Shown here: one piece after another, positions 24,330 through 36,354 of the stretch | Numbering within the stretch: position 1 is the first letter of the stretch | How the letters are laid out: each line of letters begins with the position of its first letter | NCBI GenBank assembly: GCA_013365365.1 | Contig: JABVXU010000169.1 | Coordinates: forward strand, 1-64,000 | Direction: 5' to 3' | Source of the DNA: Cruorifilaria tuberocauda | Taxonomy: Eukaryota > Nematoda > Chromadorea > Rhabditida > Onchocercidae | Length of the DNA: 64,000 bases | Notes under the pieces: generated by a model | The model's input: the letters and a program-made list of their open reading frames with translations, nothing else | The model's database searches: none | What the model was told of the DNA's origin: nothing | Program-made: the position numbers and the translations under genes

Positions 24330-24518
24330 ATGACAGCATACTTTAGGCGTATAACCACTGTGTTGTTGTGATCCGTCTCAAAAGTTCTTTTGCGACCCGA
24401 TACCCATACATTGGTGTAATTACAGTGTTGACGTATTTCGTGGCATTTTATCTCTTTGTCACATTTTGATCTTTTCAGTACAAGTATGACTTATCTGTTT
24501 TGACCCGTATTTTTCAGA

Positions 24519-24524
24519 AATAAA
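24519..24524 (+). terminator. Candidate poly(A) signal of the single-RRM gene
   Basis: AATAAA (within GAAATAAATC) 190 bases after the stop codon at 24329. Confidence 0.45.
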
Positions 24525-25548
24525 TCTATATTTTAAAGTGCGTAGCGAATAATGATTTTATGAGAAAAGCAATAAGAGTATAAGGATATATCTTTATTGC
24601 GATATTAGTTAATTATTATCACCTAGATGCTGTAAAATTCATTGTACACCATTTGCCGCTTCGCAACATCATGTGATTTCCAGCAGTGACCTTTCCCTCT
24701 ACGGCAGGATCAGTTTTGCATCAGTGGTCGGTGTATTCTCGTTTAGTAGTATTTGGTCTGGTATTTAAGTTGAGGTCACTTAAGCCTAACTGAGCAGGAG
24801 AAACTGTATATTCAAACTGCAGGTACTGTTTGATGCCGGGAGGCTTATCAATCGTGTTCGTTGAGCAATTTCGCTAATACCGTGCGTTGACGCTAGAAAT
24901 TGTTGCGATGTTCATCCTTTCAGATGATCAAGGACTGGGTAAATCAACTTCCGTTTCAAGCATTCGAAACAATATGGGGTATTATAATTAAGAATTGCAA
25001 AAAAATTGTCTTCCGAACGATTTAGAAAAATGAGACACTGAAAATAGGCAACCATTCCTCCCCTTCGTGAGATAATTGTGGAAACTAGATAGTGGGAAGT
25101 GATGGCATTAACTGAAACGACCCTCAACTAGTGCAATTAGACAGCAGCAGTCCTTACTGCGAATAGAACTTTGTTTCTTTATAGTTTCCAACATCCTTAA
25201 ACAATTCGTTTGAATTCCTTTTTTTAAGCTCAAAGCAGCGGAAAAATTCATGTGTAGATATTTAATACCTTTTCCTTCGGTAGTTAACAATGGTCTCTAA
25301 TTTCGAGAGATATTTTCCAACCTTGAGATCTTTTCGTTCAAGAAAATCCAAATCTAGACAATACAATAGTATTCCTTCCTTGAACTTCAGCAAAGTTTAT
25401 TATTCAAATATCATGTAATCCATACCATTTTTCATTTAATTAATGCTTTTCGTTATTCATTTTCAAATTAGCTAAACAAATTAGCTGAAGAAGCTATAAT
25501 TCACAAGTAATGGGGAGAAATAGCAATTTTATCAACGGAAAATACTAA
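24525..25548. other. Convergent intergenic spacer
   Basis: This separates the 3' ends of the single-RRM gene (+) and polymerase kappa (-). It is AT-rich with no supported gene. TTTATT at 25396-25401 (AATAAA on the minus strand), about 150 bases beyond the polymerase kappa stop, may be that gene's poly(A) signal. The minus-strand open frames at 24912-25290 have no domain and lie in the wrong place for exons. Confidence 0.5.
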
Positions 25549-28500
25549 TCACATGTTCATTGGCTTTTTGATCAAATAATTTTCCAATGTATTCTTAGGT
25601 GTTTTCTTTAGCATTTTTCTCTTCACCAGCCTTTTCTTTGGCATCTTGTCTCTAGGGTTTCCACGTTTTACTGTCGCTTTGTTGGTATTTTGAACAACCT
25701 GCAGTTCACTTATCGCCTGTCTGAAAACAACATTTACGCAAATATAGCCAATGAGTGAGACCACAAAAACCTCAAAACCGAAGAGTTAAACCTAACCTCT
25801 CTCTCACTGGATGAAACTTGTTTTCTTTTTTAAAAGACTTTTAATTACCGCTATAAAAGTAGATATGTTCAGAACCTTTTTATCAATTGCTGACCTGTTT
25901 AAACATTCGTCGATATGTTGATTCACCAAACCGAGCTCTCTTGGCAGTGTAACTTTGCAAATTGGGCAAGGTTGTGTTTCATATAAATGAACCAATTCTG
26001 TGGTGATAGTACCTAATCTGTTATTACTGTCGAAATTACAATCGAATTCTAAAGCTGAGAATAAAGGACCATCGTTTGACGTGTCACTAACATATTCTCC
26101 TGCTCTCGATTCCGTCTTTCCCCGATTCCAAAATGAGCACAGTGAGTTTGACAATTCAGCCTGGCAAAATGTAATTTGAAGAATGAGAAGTTAGTTCAAA
26201 TAATAGCTGCAAACACGAAACTTTGGGAAAATACCTTTTCATTCTCAAATACTAGACGCGCTAGCCGTACACCAAGTAGGCGAAAATATTTGTTATTTTT
26301 ACCGCTATGGTGGATTTCTCGACGTACAAGCTTCGAACATAAAGCAAACAAACGGTCTACATCATAAATCATGTAATTTACGCTGAAAAACTACACAGTC
26401 AAGAATTTCATAATAGCTTCAAAGATCTGAATAAAGCAGTATAAATATTTTCACCGACTCTTTATGGAATACTTGGGTAAGTCACAAAAGTGTGATAGCA
26501 AAGATAAAGAACATGACAGCAAGTTATTTAATACCTGCAGCATCTCGTAATTATATCAAACGTTGAGAACTTCATTTTTACGATAACTGTCCGCCCTCCT
26601 CGAATTCTATGATCGGCTAAAGAATCAATAAGTTCATTGCAGAGACTCTCCAACGTCTGTAACGTATAAAAATAGAATTTTGAAGTCGTAAATCTCAACA
26701 GAATATGGATACTCACTATCCTCCAAACTCACTATTTATAAACACATAAAGTTTAATTATGAGCAGAAAAAATATCTGCAGAACATTTCCTCGAAAAGAA
26801 CTCCAAGATCTCCGGTAGGATGAAAAGTTCTTTCAATACTGATACTTTTCCGTTTTGTTTTTCGATCAGCACTGAATACGTGAGATATGCCAAGGGCGAT
26901 TCGCAAGAAATATTCATAACTGAACTGTGTGAAAAGCAAACTAATTAATCCACGCTGCTCATATAAATCACCACATTTTTCTACACCTATTCCTTTTAAA
27001 ACTGCTTCCGTTACAGGTCCAATTCCGCTCATCTGAAATATTGAACTTGTTCTGTTTACATCAAAATGGTTCTTAGAAGCAACAGAAGATAAAATAATAA
27101 GCAACGTTTCATATTAAATTCAATTGATATACAAAATTACCTTACGTATTGGAAGATCCTTCAGGAAAACCAAAACAGCTTCTTTTTCATTCGACAGACG
27201 ATACTGTCCGTTTGGTTTATTGATATCGGAACATACCTTGGCTAAGAGAGAGTTTGGCGCGATTCCTACAATGTTTGGCCTACATGAAAAAAAAATGTCT
27301 CTCATACCCTTCCAATATAATCAGCATTGAAGTTTTGAATGATAACAATATATATTGACATGTAAGCACAAGACTTCGTCTATTCAGTCCAAGTTATCAG
27401 ATAGTATCTCTTTCCTCGTTAGTCATTAAACCTATGTTCCTATCATACATCTACGCATAAAACACATTTCGCATATGTGTCTTAAAATCATTTTTTTGGC
27501 AAACTGCGGAACTAAAAGATCAGGCCACTAATTGTACCTGCACTGCAAGTTAAACCCACTGCTTGCTCTACCCTGAATCGCATTTCACGAACAATCTGCA
27601 AAATTGTTTCACTCAGCAAGTATATTTTCGAGTAATACTAGAAAATTTTCTGAATTAATAGTAAAGAAGATTGAGAAATACGTACTTCATCAATATCTAC
27701 TCCAAAAGTGATACGATCTCGTACACATTTACGTAGTTTTTTACATTTTGTACATATCTCTTCAGTAATTTCAGCATCGTCTAACTGACATATCTCATTT
27801 TCCGCAACCAATGGTAGTCTGCAAATGCACTCACCCATATATCGAATCCGTTCGTGCTCGACTGCAAAATGAACTTTTAAAAAAAATACAGAAAAAATCG
27901 TTAACAGCACAATAACCAGTTATATACCTGAGCCAATACGAAGTCGATTTTGGATATAGGCGGTTAAGTCGATATATGCTTCATCCAAGCCATCTGCATA
28001 AAAATCAGGATCATAGTCTCTAAATATTTCCCTAACCTGAAAATTACGCGTTAAAAGCTCCTAATTTTTTACTAAAACATTTTACTTCCCTATACTTAAT
28101 CTTCTCTAATGATTCCAAAAACCTACCACTAAACTTGCTTCTCGATATTTGTCAAAACAACCACGAACGATTTTCAGATGTGGGCATAACTTCTTTGCAA
28201 TGAAACCAGGCATAGCAGAACGGACACCAAAACGACGAGCTTCATAATTTGACGTGCTCTGGAAAAAAGATGGAACTAACTCTATAAAGCAACCTTTATA
28301 TAATATGTTTCAAAAAATGATGTAACGTAAGATGCCAAATCCATTTCATTGTAAAAAACAGCTCCAACCAGATTATGACTAACAGAAGCATAGTATACTT
28401 CGGAAGTCAGCAGAGCAGCTATCCAAAAGAATTATATCGATATAAAGAATTGATAACTTTACTAGCATATAAAAGGGAAAGCAATTAATTGATGAGAAAA

Positions 28501-29455
28501 ACATTCGTAAAATCTCTATTTTATATCTGAGTTACAGTGAAACACAAGAAGCTTCAATAAAAGTACATTGTATTTTTGTATTTATTATAAAATATACTGT
28601 TAATATACATAAATGTATCAAGGAATAATACACATACAAGCATTGAATTCGAACCAACGGCCATAGGAATATTGCGCAGCGAAGGATCATCTCTCATTTC
28701 AACTGCTGCATAAAATGCATCCATATCAATATGAACAGCATAACGAGAAAGATCACGTTTTTTTTCCAATACGCCCACCAAAACATCCATCTAAACTGTG
28801 CAATCTATAATCTACAGTGCATCGTACAGAATGTCCCGTTAAAAGCTTCCTATAACCATAAGCAAGTAAAATGCGAGAGAATATGATGAATTGTGAATTG
28901 TAACGAAAACAAAACTAACTTCAGCTTCAGCCTGGAAAATCTGATCTTGAGTAAATTTAGCCATAATGTTATTATAATTTTTTATTGTAGCATCGATTCT
29001 CTCCTTCTTTTTCTTCGCATGTACCTCAAAATCTGAGCTAGTATTTTCATTGATTATTTTCTGGATATGTTCCTAAAAATCCTCATAATCTTTACTAGAG
29101 GAGCATTTTACTTGGAAAATATTTTTAAAAAATCATTAAACGATGTAATAAGGGAATATGCTATTTATTCAAAAGTATTTTATCTACTTTCCAACTGTGG
29201 AATAAAGGAAGTGTGCGTCATTTAAAGTATACATGTAAAATCTACTGCATAACGGAATAAGCTGTGAGAAATGAAAGATGCATCGACAAATTAAAAAGAA
29301 CGAATCTCTTATTTGTCTTTTCGGATTGAATAACAATTACAACGTCCAGTTGAGCATTACCATGAGACATGCTGCTTCAGTTACATTAATTTATACGAAA
29401 AAAGAAAAACCTTATCAACGCCGGTCATGCCGGTCTTGTCGCTAAATGCCAGCAT
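25549..29455 (-). CDS. polk-1: DNA polymerase kappa (Y-family translesion polymerase)
   Basis: Translesion DNA synthesis past minor-groove adducts in the nucleus. Thirteen minus-strand exons join in phase: 29411-29455, 28920-29072, 28638-28790, 28127-28258, 27928-28036, 27686-27861, 27538-27595, 27141-27265, 26802-27032, 26535-26656, 26235-26382, 25895-26160 and 25549-25720, giving 629 residues. The N-terminal clasp is typical of kappa ([20 protein letters not shown]). Catalytic motif I is [13 protein letters not shown] (D88), followed by [14 protein letters not shown]. Motif III reads DGLDEAY at 176-182, with D179 and E180 kept but Gly177 where the family has Ser. Then come [20 protein letters not shown] and the little-finger [13 protein letters not shown] zinc finger lies at 549-570 (CPIC ... 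H566 ... C570). The C-terminus [10 protein letters not shown] sits where the human enzyme ends in its PCNA-binding TLDIFF. The exon 26802/26656 junction is chosen by phase and shortens a longer open frame; it is the least certain. The gene is head-to-head with the peroxiredoxin gene. Confidence 0.93.
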
Positions 29456-30224
29456 GCCTTACTTCATCGGCGCTGTATGTTTGATAGTTAATTATACTAT
29501 ACTCATCTAGACATACCATCGAATTTTTTCACACAAAACACTGAAAAGTAATTTATATAACAAATACTTGTCTAATATATAATCATTAGATGCGTATATT
29601 TTATCTGCAGTTCATAACATACAGCCAATAATCAAAATGTTTTTTAAGATGTACAGATGGACAAATTCCCATGTATTCCATGTATCATGTTGTGAGGTCA
29701 TGAAGTAAAAGCTTCCGCTTCTATTCCAGGGCACTTATTTATTAGATGGAAAGTTTTAAATCTATTCCAGGGCACTTATTTAGTACATGGAAAGTTTCAA
29801 AAACTGCATGGACTTGCAATGCTCATTGAGAATCAGATCCTATTTTTATGTCCCTTGGTAAGATGGATCAGTGATTTTTCTGAATCATCCAAAAAATTTC
29901 GCTGAATAGGACATAGTTATTTCGCTGCAATAGACTGTCGGTGTTTCTGTCTGCGTTGTTACACATCGATCGTCCAACATCACGCATTCAGAAAGCACCA
30001 GCGGTAGGGGGGTTCGCAAACCGTGTGCCAGTATTGTAGGCATTTTTTCTTTATCGAAGAGAGGGACTAAGAGGGGAAACAATCGGGTAGAGTTGGGTAT
30101 GTCAATTAAAGGTATCTCTGAGAAGGGACTGATATTATTTTAGATATTCTCGACGTATTTTCTCATTCTGTCTTCTTGCCTATAAAACATACGTCACAGC
30201 AAGGAAATAAGTAAATCGAGCAAA
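29456..30224. promoter_or_regulatory. Shared divergent promoter region, polk-1 / prdx-3
   Basis: The two start codons are 769 bases apart on opposite strands, so this interval must hold both 5' ends. It contains a 41-base tandem duplication at 29720-29800. A 65-codon minus-strand open frame at 29885-30082 has no domain and is not called. Co-regulation of a DNA-damage-tolerance polymerase and a peroxide scavenger would make sense, but that is inference from layout only. Confidence 0.5.
29720..29800. repeat. 41-bp direct tandem duplication
   Basis: Copy 1 is 29720-29760 and copy 2 is 29761-29800, both starting TCTATTCCAGGGCACTTATT. They differ at a few positions near the middle and the end (ATTAGATGG against AGTACATGG). 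It lies midway between the polk-1 and prdx-3 starts. Confidence 0.85.
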
Positions 30225-31593
30225 ATGATCCGTTCGATATTGGTAAGTTTTTGTAGTTCGTTCTATTGGTTTCCTTTCTTTAGTATATTCTTAAGGATAA
30301 GACCTATCTTTTGTAATCTATTGAGAATAAAATTAACGATTTTATGCTAATTGGTTTTTAGACAACGACATCTCAAATCCGTCAGATGTCAGCAGCCCGG
30401 CTTTGCACTTCCTCAATTACGTTAGCTGGCGTTCGACCTTTGGGTCCAAAAAACAAAGCACCTGATTTTGCTGTACGTTTCTTGTCTTTTCAGATTTAGT
30501 TTTATTTCTTTGGTTGTGTTTAATATTTCGAAATTAGAAGTTTAATCTTTTTATACGCAACTCTTGCTTTTTGCATTTGGATTTTCAGGGTACAGCAGTT
30601 GTAAATGGCGACTTTAAAACAATTAGCATGAATGATTATAAGGGAAAATGGCTTATCATATTTTTTTATCCCCTTGACTTGTTAGTTAACTTTCTTTGTA
30701 TGTTTTTTTCTGCGATTTTCAACTTTTTCAATGACTTTCTAGATTTTGTAGGATTTCTATTATGCCCAATGCAGTGGCACAGTGCCGTTGTTTCAGCATA
30801 TGGCGTGATGAGCCTTGGTTTGACATTGAATGCTCAAGAATCTTTTTATCCATAGATAAATTGATCAAGTAATAAATCAGTTCATTATTCTTGAACTTAG
30901 TCTTGAAATTAGCGCCGTTTCAGTACATTCGTTTGTCCGACCGAGATTATTGCCTTCAGCGACCGATGTGTGGAATTTCAGAAATTAAACGCAGAATTGA
31001 TTGCCTGTTCATGTGACTCTCATTTCTCACACCTAGCTTGGATACAAACCCCGCGTAGTGAAGGTGGTCTCGGCGATATGCAGGTTCATCTTTTTCTTTG
31101 ATATTATGTCCAACTTTCATTTCATTAAATGTTCTCAAATGAGGCACGGAGTTTCCTTGCAGATTCCAGTGCTGGCAGACTTTAATAAAGATATAGCAAA
31201 TGCATTCGGTGTGCTTGACCATGAAACGGGTATTTCATATCGGTAAGATGCTCTGTTTTGACCCTTTATTTAGGATACTTTAGGTGTGTAAATATGATGT
31301 CTCTCAAACATAATTGAGAATGTATCTTTCTTGTTGTTAGATCTCAACATTTTTTTCCGTATTTCAGAGGTTTGTTCTTAATTGATCCTAATGGTGAAAT
31401 TCGTCATTCTTTGGTGAATGACCTTCCGGTTGGTCGTAGTGTAGATGAAGCATTTCGTACGCTGAAAGCTTTTCAGTTTGTAGAAAAACATGGTGAAGTA
31501 TGTCCAGCAGATTGGTCTGATGATAAGCCAACAATTAAGCCCGGCGTGAAGGAATCGAAGGAGTACTTCAAAAAGGTCGGCACTCATACATAA
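30225..31593 (+). CDS. prdx-3: Mitochondrial typical 2-Cys peroxiredoxin
   Basis: Reduces hydrogen peroxide and peroxynitrite in the mitochondrial matrix using thioredoxin. Six exons (30225-30242, 30362-30472, 30589-30680, 30924-31083, 31163-31242, 31368-31593) give 228 residues. The first ~38 ([20 protein letters not shown]...) are rich in Arg, Ser and Thr and lack acids, a mitochondrial presequence. The peroxidatic Cys78 is in FTFVCPTEI. The resolving Cys199 is in [13 protein letters not shown] at 121-124 and the C-terminal YF at 220-221 form the pair that makes eukaryotic 2-Cys enzymes sensitive to hyperoxidation. The intron after PLD interrupts the active-site motif, which is rejoined at 30924. 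Intron 30681-30923 holds an unrelated open frame that should be ignored. The start is the first ATG and gives the expected presequence. Confidence 0.95.
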
Positions 31594-31838
31594 AAGATCC
31601 GATAGTCCTAAAAATGAATTTTTATTTAAGCAACTTCAAGTTGTTTTGGCAGAATATTTTCTTCCGTTTATGCGGAAGTGATAATTCAGTTGCTTTTGTA
31701 CTAATATTCATTTGACTTATAACAAGTGATAAATATCTGGGAAAAAAATGAGATTAGTGAAGTCGCAGAATTCAACTTATTCGAGCGAGTTTCGATGACT
31801 TCGTGAACTCCGGCGATGTGTGGTTTTAAACTTGCAAG

Positions 31839-31844
31839 AATAAA
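31839..31844 (+). terminator. Candidate poly(A) signal of prdx-3
   Basis: AATAAA (in GCAAGAATAAATTATC) about 246 bases after the peroxiredoxin stop codon. Confidence 0.45.
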
Positions 31845-33067
31845 TTATCAATTACATAATGAAATAGAATATAGAAAACTTCGCGCAAGGTTGTTTAACA
31901 GGAGAGATAGAATTGAATTTTAAAATGGATTAGCTTCCTCTTGTCAGGCACGGGAATGATTGTATTTACACATAATAGTTGAAAAAAGTTGTGTTTTCCT
32001 AATTAGGAAAGGATTCAGTCCTGGTAGCTTCTTTTCAGGAATATTCGCGGTAATTGGGTATGTTCTTTAAACGTGTTAAACAGACGAAAATAATCAATAG
32101 CATTTCGCATTAGACGTAACTCTGTATTTAGAAGTCTTTCTGTAGCAAAAGACAAAACACCGTATTAGTTTTTGATAACTGATATTTGAAATAGGAACAT
32201 TCACACAAAATATCAATTCTCCGCAAATCATCCACTTATATTTTTCAATTAAGTCATCAGTTGAACTAATCGTACTTCGTCAACAAAGTCTCCACTCAGT
32301 TTGGTCTTTTCTGAAACATATTCCTGTAAGCTACAAGCTTTCACAACATTCTGCAATTAATCATTCGCACTCAATCATTTACCACTTGGTTATTACTGTG
32401 GGGCAGTTACTGAAACTCGTTAATCTGTAAACTTTTATGATTTTTTTAATCCCATCATTTTCATAACATATAGTAGGGTTATTTTAGGTCAGAATTTTTT
32501 TGGCAATGGTTTGATATGCTTTAGCTTCCCCTAAAATTTCGAAATGTGCAAAGTCAATTTAAAGCCGAAATCAATAGCAACTGAAGTTCTTTGTTCCTTT
32601 TTGTTAAAAAAATTACAGAGACGCGCAAAAATGTATTTCAGAAACTCAGCTTAATGTTTTAGTACATTTTCCATCAATATTTTCAAAATTTGTACGCAAT
32701 TATTAGTCCATATTTGCTAACATCCACTTATGTTCAATAAAATTTAATCAATATTGACTCACGAGAATCCATTCGTAGATGCGCTGAATATTTTATATAT
32801 ACTTTATTGATTTGTAGAATCTCTATTAATTAAAATTCTGTAAATACAAAACGAAGGCAAAACAGTGATAACCCAATGGATGGAGAATTTACAAATGCTG
32901 AAATAATAATTTACAAAAACAATTTTCAGACTGTGCAACCGAACTTTTATTAGATAGAAGCGAAAGTGTTGAAAAGAACCAAATCTAAGCTCAAAAGGAA
33001 CTAAGAATAGCTATTTAATGTGAATGTGCGTACATTAAAACAAACTATTTAATTTTTTCCGAGAAAA
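31845..33067. other. Convergent intergenic spacer
   Basis: This lies between the 3' ends of prdx-3 (+) and the BTB gene (-). It is AT-rich and I see no coding exon. TTTATT at 32946-32951 (AATAAA on the minus strand), about 117 bases past the BTB-gene stop, is a candidate poly(A) signal. Confidence 0.5.
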
Positions 33068-35714
33068 TTAGATAATTTTTGTGCAAAATATAATTTCTGG
33101 GATTTGGCCATCTTCGACGGATGTACCGTTATTATTACCAGCAGCGTAAGTAAACTGAAAAGTTATGACTCCAGTTGAGGGAGACTGATGAACTATACGC
33201 CTCAAACCTTTGGTGCCATAGTGAGAATCAGGACCCTAAAAAATCTCATAAAGGGTACTTTTAATTTTAAAAAGAGCAAAGGTTAATAGTCAGAGAAAGT
33301 GTTGGGAAATTGATATCTTGTAGGATACGAATTTCAAATAAACGTCTTACTTTTAAACGTGCAGAAGCGATATACGTAACACAGGGGCTAATTTCCACAG
33401 GTTCCCTAAACAACACCCGGAATGTTCCGCATGATCCATCACAGGAAAATGACGTGTCATTGCTTGCCAAAATTTTCCCCGTGCCACAATGAAGAATCTT
33501 GAATTATAGTAGAAAGAATGCTGTTTATGTGTATAATTGCATCATTGTAAACAGAATCATTAGAAAAAAACATACCTGAATAGTAACCTGGTATTCATGA
33601 GGGCCGTGAATTGAACCATGTAAACCGAAGCCAATAACATAGATTCTTCGATCAACAGTAAATCTAAAATTCTGGTAAATATTTTTTCGTATGTAGACAT
33701 ATATTAAAAATGTTTATACCAATTTGATCCAATGAATTTTATAAGTGAGGTATATCGTTCTCATTATTCTAGCTTTTATACGAGGACTTAATTGCTCCTA
33801 ATTTCATCTTTAAAAAATACCATATCGGAAAAAACAAAAAATTGCAAACGACTGAATTGTTTTAAACTTTATTCATATGTGTTCTAGAACTTCATCATAG
33901 CCTATATGAAGTAAAATTGAGTGATAAAGAAATTTGTGATAACTCATAGTAAGCACGTTCCCGAGTTTTCACAAATTCTGAAAACGTATGTTAGAAATGA
34001 AGAACACAGCATTATATAAAACAACGAAACCTTAAAAGCTATCATTTATCAAAGACTCAGACCTGCCACTTACATGGACCTGAAGAAAAAAAATCGAAAT
34101 GAGAAAATGGACTTACTTAATACGATCTGGTGTACCACTGTATCCCCAACGTCCCTCAACCCGTTGAAAACGACTGACTACTACTTCCTTACCAAACACG
34201 CAACAACGTGGGACATCCAAAAATTTAATCTGTGGTTTAGGATTCACAGTAAAATACAGAAAAAGGCTGACCAATTCACGGTCGGTTAGTATACCTGTTT
34301 GCGCTGAAAAATTTTCCTTCATAAATTTCATGCGGCAAAGTTTTTCATGTCAAATGAATAAAAATTTTTGGACTTTCATTTCTTTTAACTTGAATGCAAA
34401 TATGTTTACCAGCATGCTGGGCAAATTCGTCAATTGTCATCAACGGGAAGCGTATCATATGTAAAGCTCTGCCAAGCACAGTTCGCTGATTCTCTGCATT
34501 CACGGTCAAAGTTCGACGACGACATTCTTCCACACTCCATCGAAGTACTGCGAGAAACAATGGCGCCTCACGAATTCGCAAGGTGTTTCGCTTCAAAACT
34601 GAACAAAGTGTATCCAAATCAATTTCGGTAAAACCTGAAACATTAAGTTTGCACTCAACACAAGCTGCTACTGAAAAGGAAAAACATACCAGTTGAGAAG
34701 AACAAATGATTTACCTTCTGCGTTCAAGGCTTCGACCGTATTCCTGTCAATTATATCCAAACAAAGGCTAGCTAATTGCGGCTCATCAAACAATCGCGCC
34801 TGAGTTAGCAACATGAAAGCGTTATCGGCACCAAGATTTCGTTTTAAAAAATCAACGCAAGCGAGTTCCATAGCTGGCACCGCATACTTTTTGGCTAAAA
34901 AATAAAGAATAAAGAAATAAATCCACAAAAATTAGCTTCATACGCCTAAAAATGGAGAAGAGACTTTACCCAACTCATCAACTTCTACAGGTTTTACAAA
35001 AAGACATTAAAAATTTTTACTGTTTAGGTAAATAATAGGTTATAGCATAGTTTATTATGTATCATTCTTTACGGTAGCAAGTGCTGTCTAGGATGAACAT
35101 GGGAGACATTTAATGAAATTTTGGGGAAGAAATACCTGTATAGAGAGTTGTCATTACAATTTCTGGTCCAAAAGACACATCATCTGTGTAAAGAAATTTG
35201 AGCAAGGCCAAGAAAGCTCCAGGTTCGACATCAGGCAAAGCGATATCTTGGCTACCTTCTACACTATTTGTTTCTGCTACTACAAACAGTCGTTTACTTT
35301 CAATAACACTAATAGAAGTACAGGTTGATCATTAATGTAACTTTGAAGAAACGAATATCATTAATGTGACTTTGAAGAAACGAATATATACCGACTGTAT
35401 TATTCGCCAGCCCACCGTTAAACATCGCATCAAAAACAGCTGAACCGGTAATCAGTATAAATTTGTGTGCAGGGATTCTCTGGAAAAAAATCAATACTAT
35501 GTACATGAGAAATTGTACACAGCCTGGAAGCATCTATACAACAAAAAAGCCAGTACTTTTCGACAGTATGTGACAAAGTTTAACCAAAACATACTTGCGT
35601 TAAGTTGCCATGGCCAACAACAAACCAAACATCAGCAAGAATTTCGTTACAATACAAAAATGCAAAACGTTCCTTCAACGTGCTTTTTGATGCTTGCCAA
35701 CCGAAGTATGCCAT
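33068..35714 (-). CDS. BTB-BACK-PHR protein, BTBD1/BTBD2 type
   Basis: Members of this family are substrate adaptors for Cullin-3 ubiquitin ligases; vertebrate BTBD1/2 also bind topoisomerase I. Nine exons on the minus strand: 35595-35714 (from the first in-frame Met), 35392-35479, 35136-35273, 34715-34894, 34410-34634, 34117-34303, 33576-33663, 33351-33497 and 33068-33235, giving 446 residues. The BTB domain is at about 10-115 ([54 protein letters not shown]). The BACK domain is at about 120-250 ([33 protein letters not shown]). The PHR domain is at about 275-440 ([49 protein letters not shown]). The upstream limit is open: the reading frame reaches 35749, and an AG there matches the phase of the next upstream gene, so the true N-terminus may be ~230 residues longer. 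Confidence 0.93.
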
Positions 35715-36354
35715 TCCGCTACCTTCTCTTCGATCATAATAATCGCCTACTTTTTATGACACGAAAAAACTCAGATATTCAACTATTATATAATGTTTCT
35801 TCTTGATTAAAAGCACAACTTCGTGAATTCAAATAATTCAAAGATTTGTTATTTTAAATGAAAGAAAAAAAAAGGGACATTAAGGCGAAGTCTGACATCA
35901 GTGAGAATATTTATTTACTTGAGACAGCGTCTTCAATTCTGAAGTACGATTTAGAGTATGTCCCACAACAACAGTATTATGAAATGAATACCAACATAAA
36001 CTTACACTTAACCCGTTTACAACCAATCATATTATGTTTTGGAGAGTAAGAGCAAAAAAAGCCTTAATCGAATGTACAGATACACTGTATAAATATAATA
36101 AATCTATTATAATTTTTTAATAACAGAAAGACTTCACAAATGCAATGCTAATCGATCGCTGTAGCTTTTATGTCTCATATTCAAAAACACTGATGTTTGT
36201 ATATTAGGAATTTCTGGCTCGACATTATCTTCTTATCTGGATAAATTATCCTATTACCTTCCAATTTAAAACACTGCTATCACCAAAGGTACATCAGACT
36301 CAAGCTGTTCAGGAGAAATACTAATGCAAAACAATGGAATTATTATTTAAAATA

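Noticed and set aside
26757..26801. Extension of a polymerase kappa exon ([12 protein letters not shown])
   Set aside because: Phase requires a donor at GTTCTT (26801) to reach the next exon, and the extension ends in a stop without a matching junction. Kept as an uncertainty, not as coding.
30681..30855. Open frame continuing from the peroxiredoxin exon ([10 protein letters not shown]... to a stop)
   Set aside because: It is intron read-through. The conserved FTFVCPTEI begins at 30924 and joins in phase to the donor at 30681.
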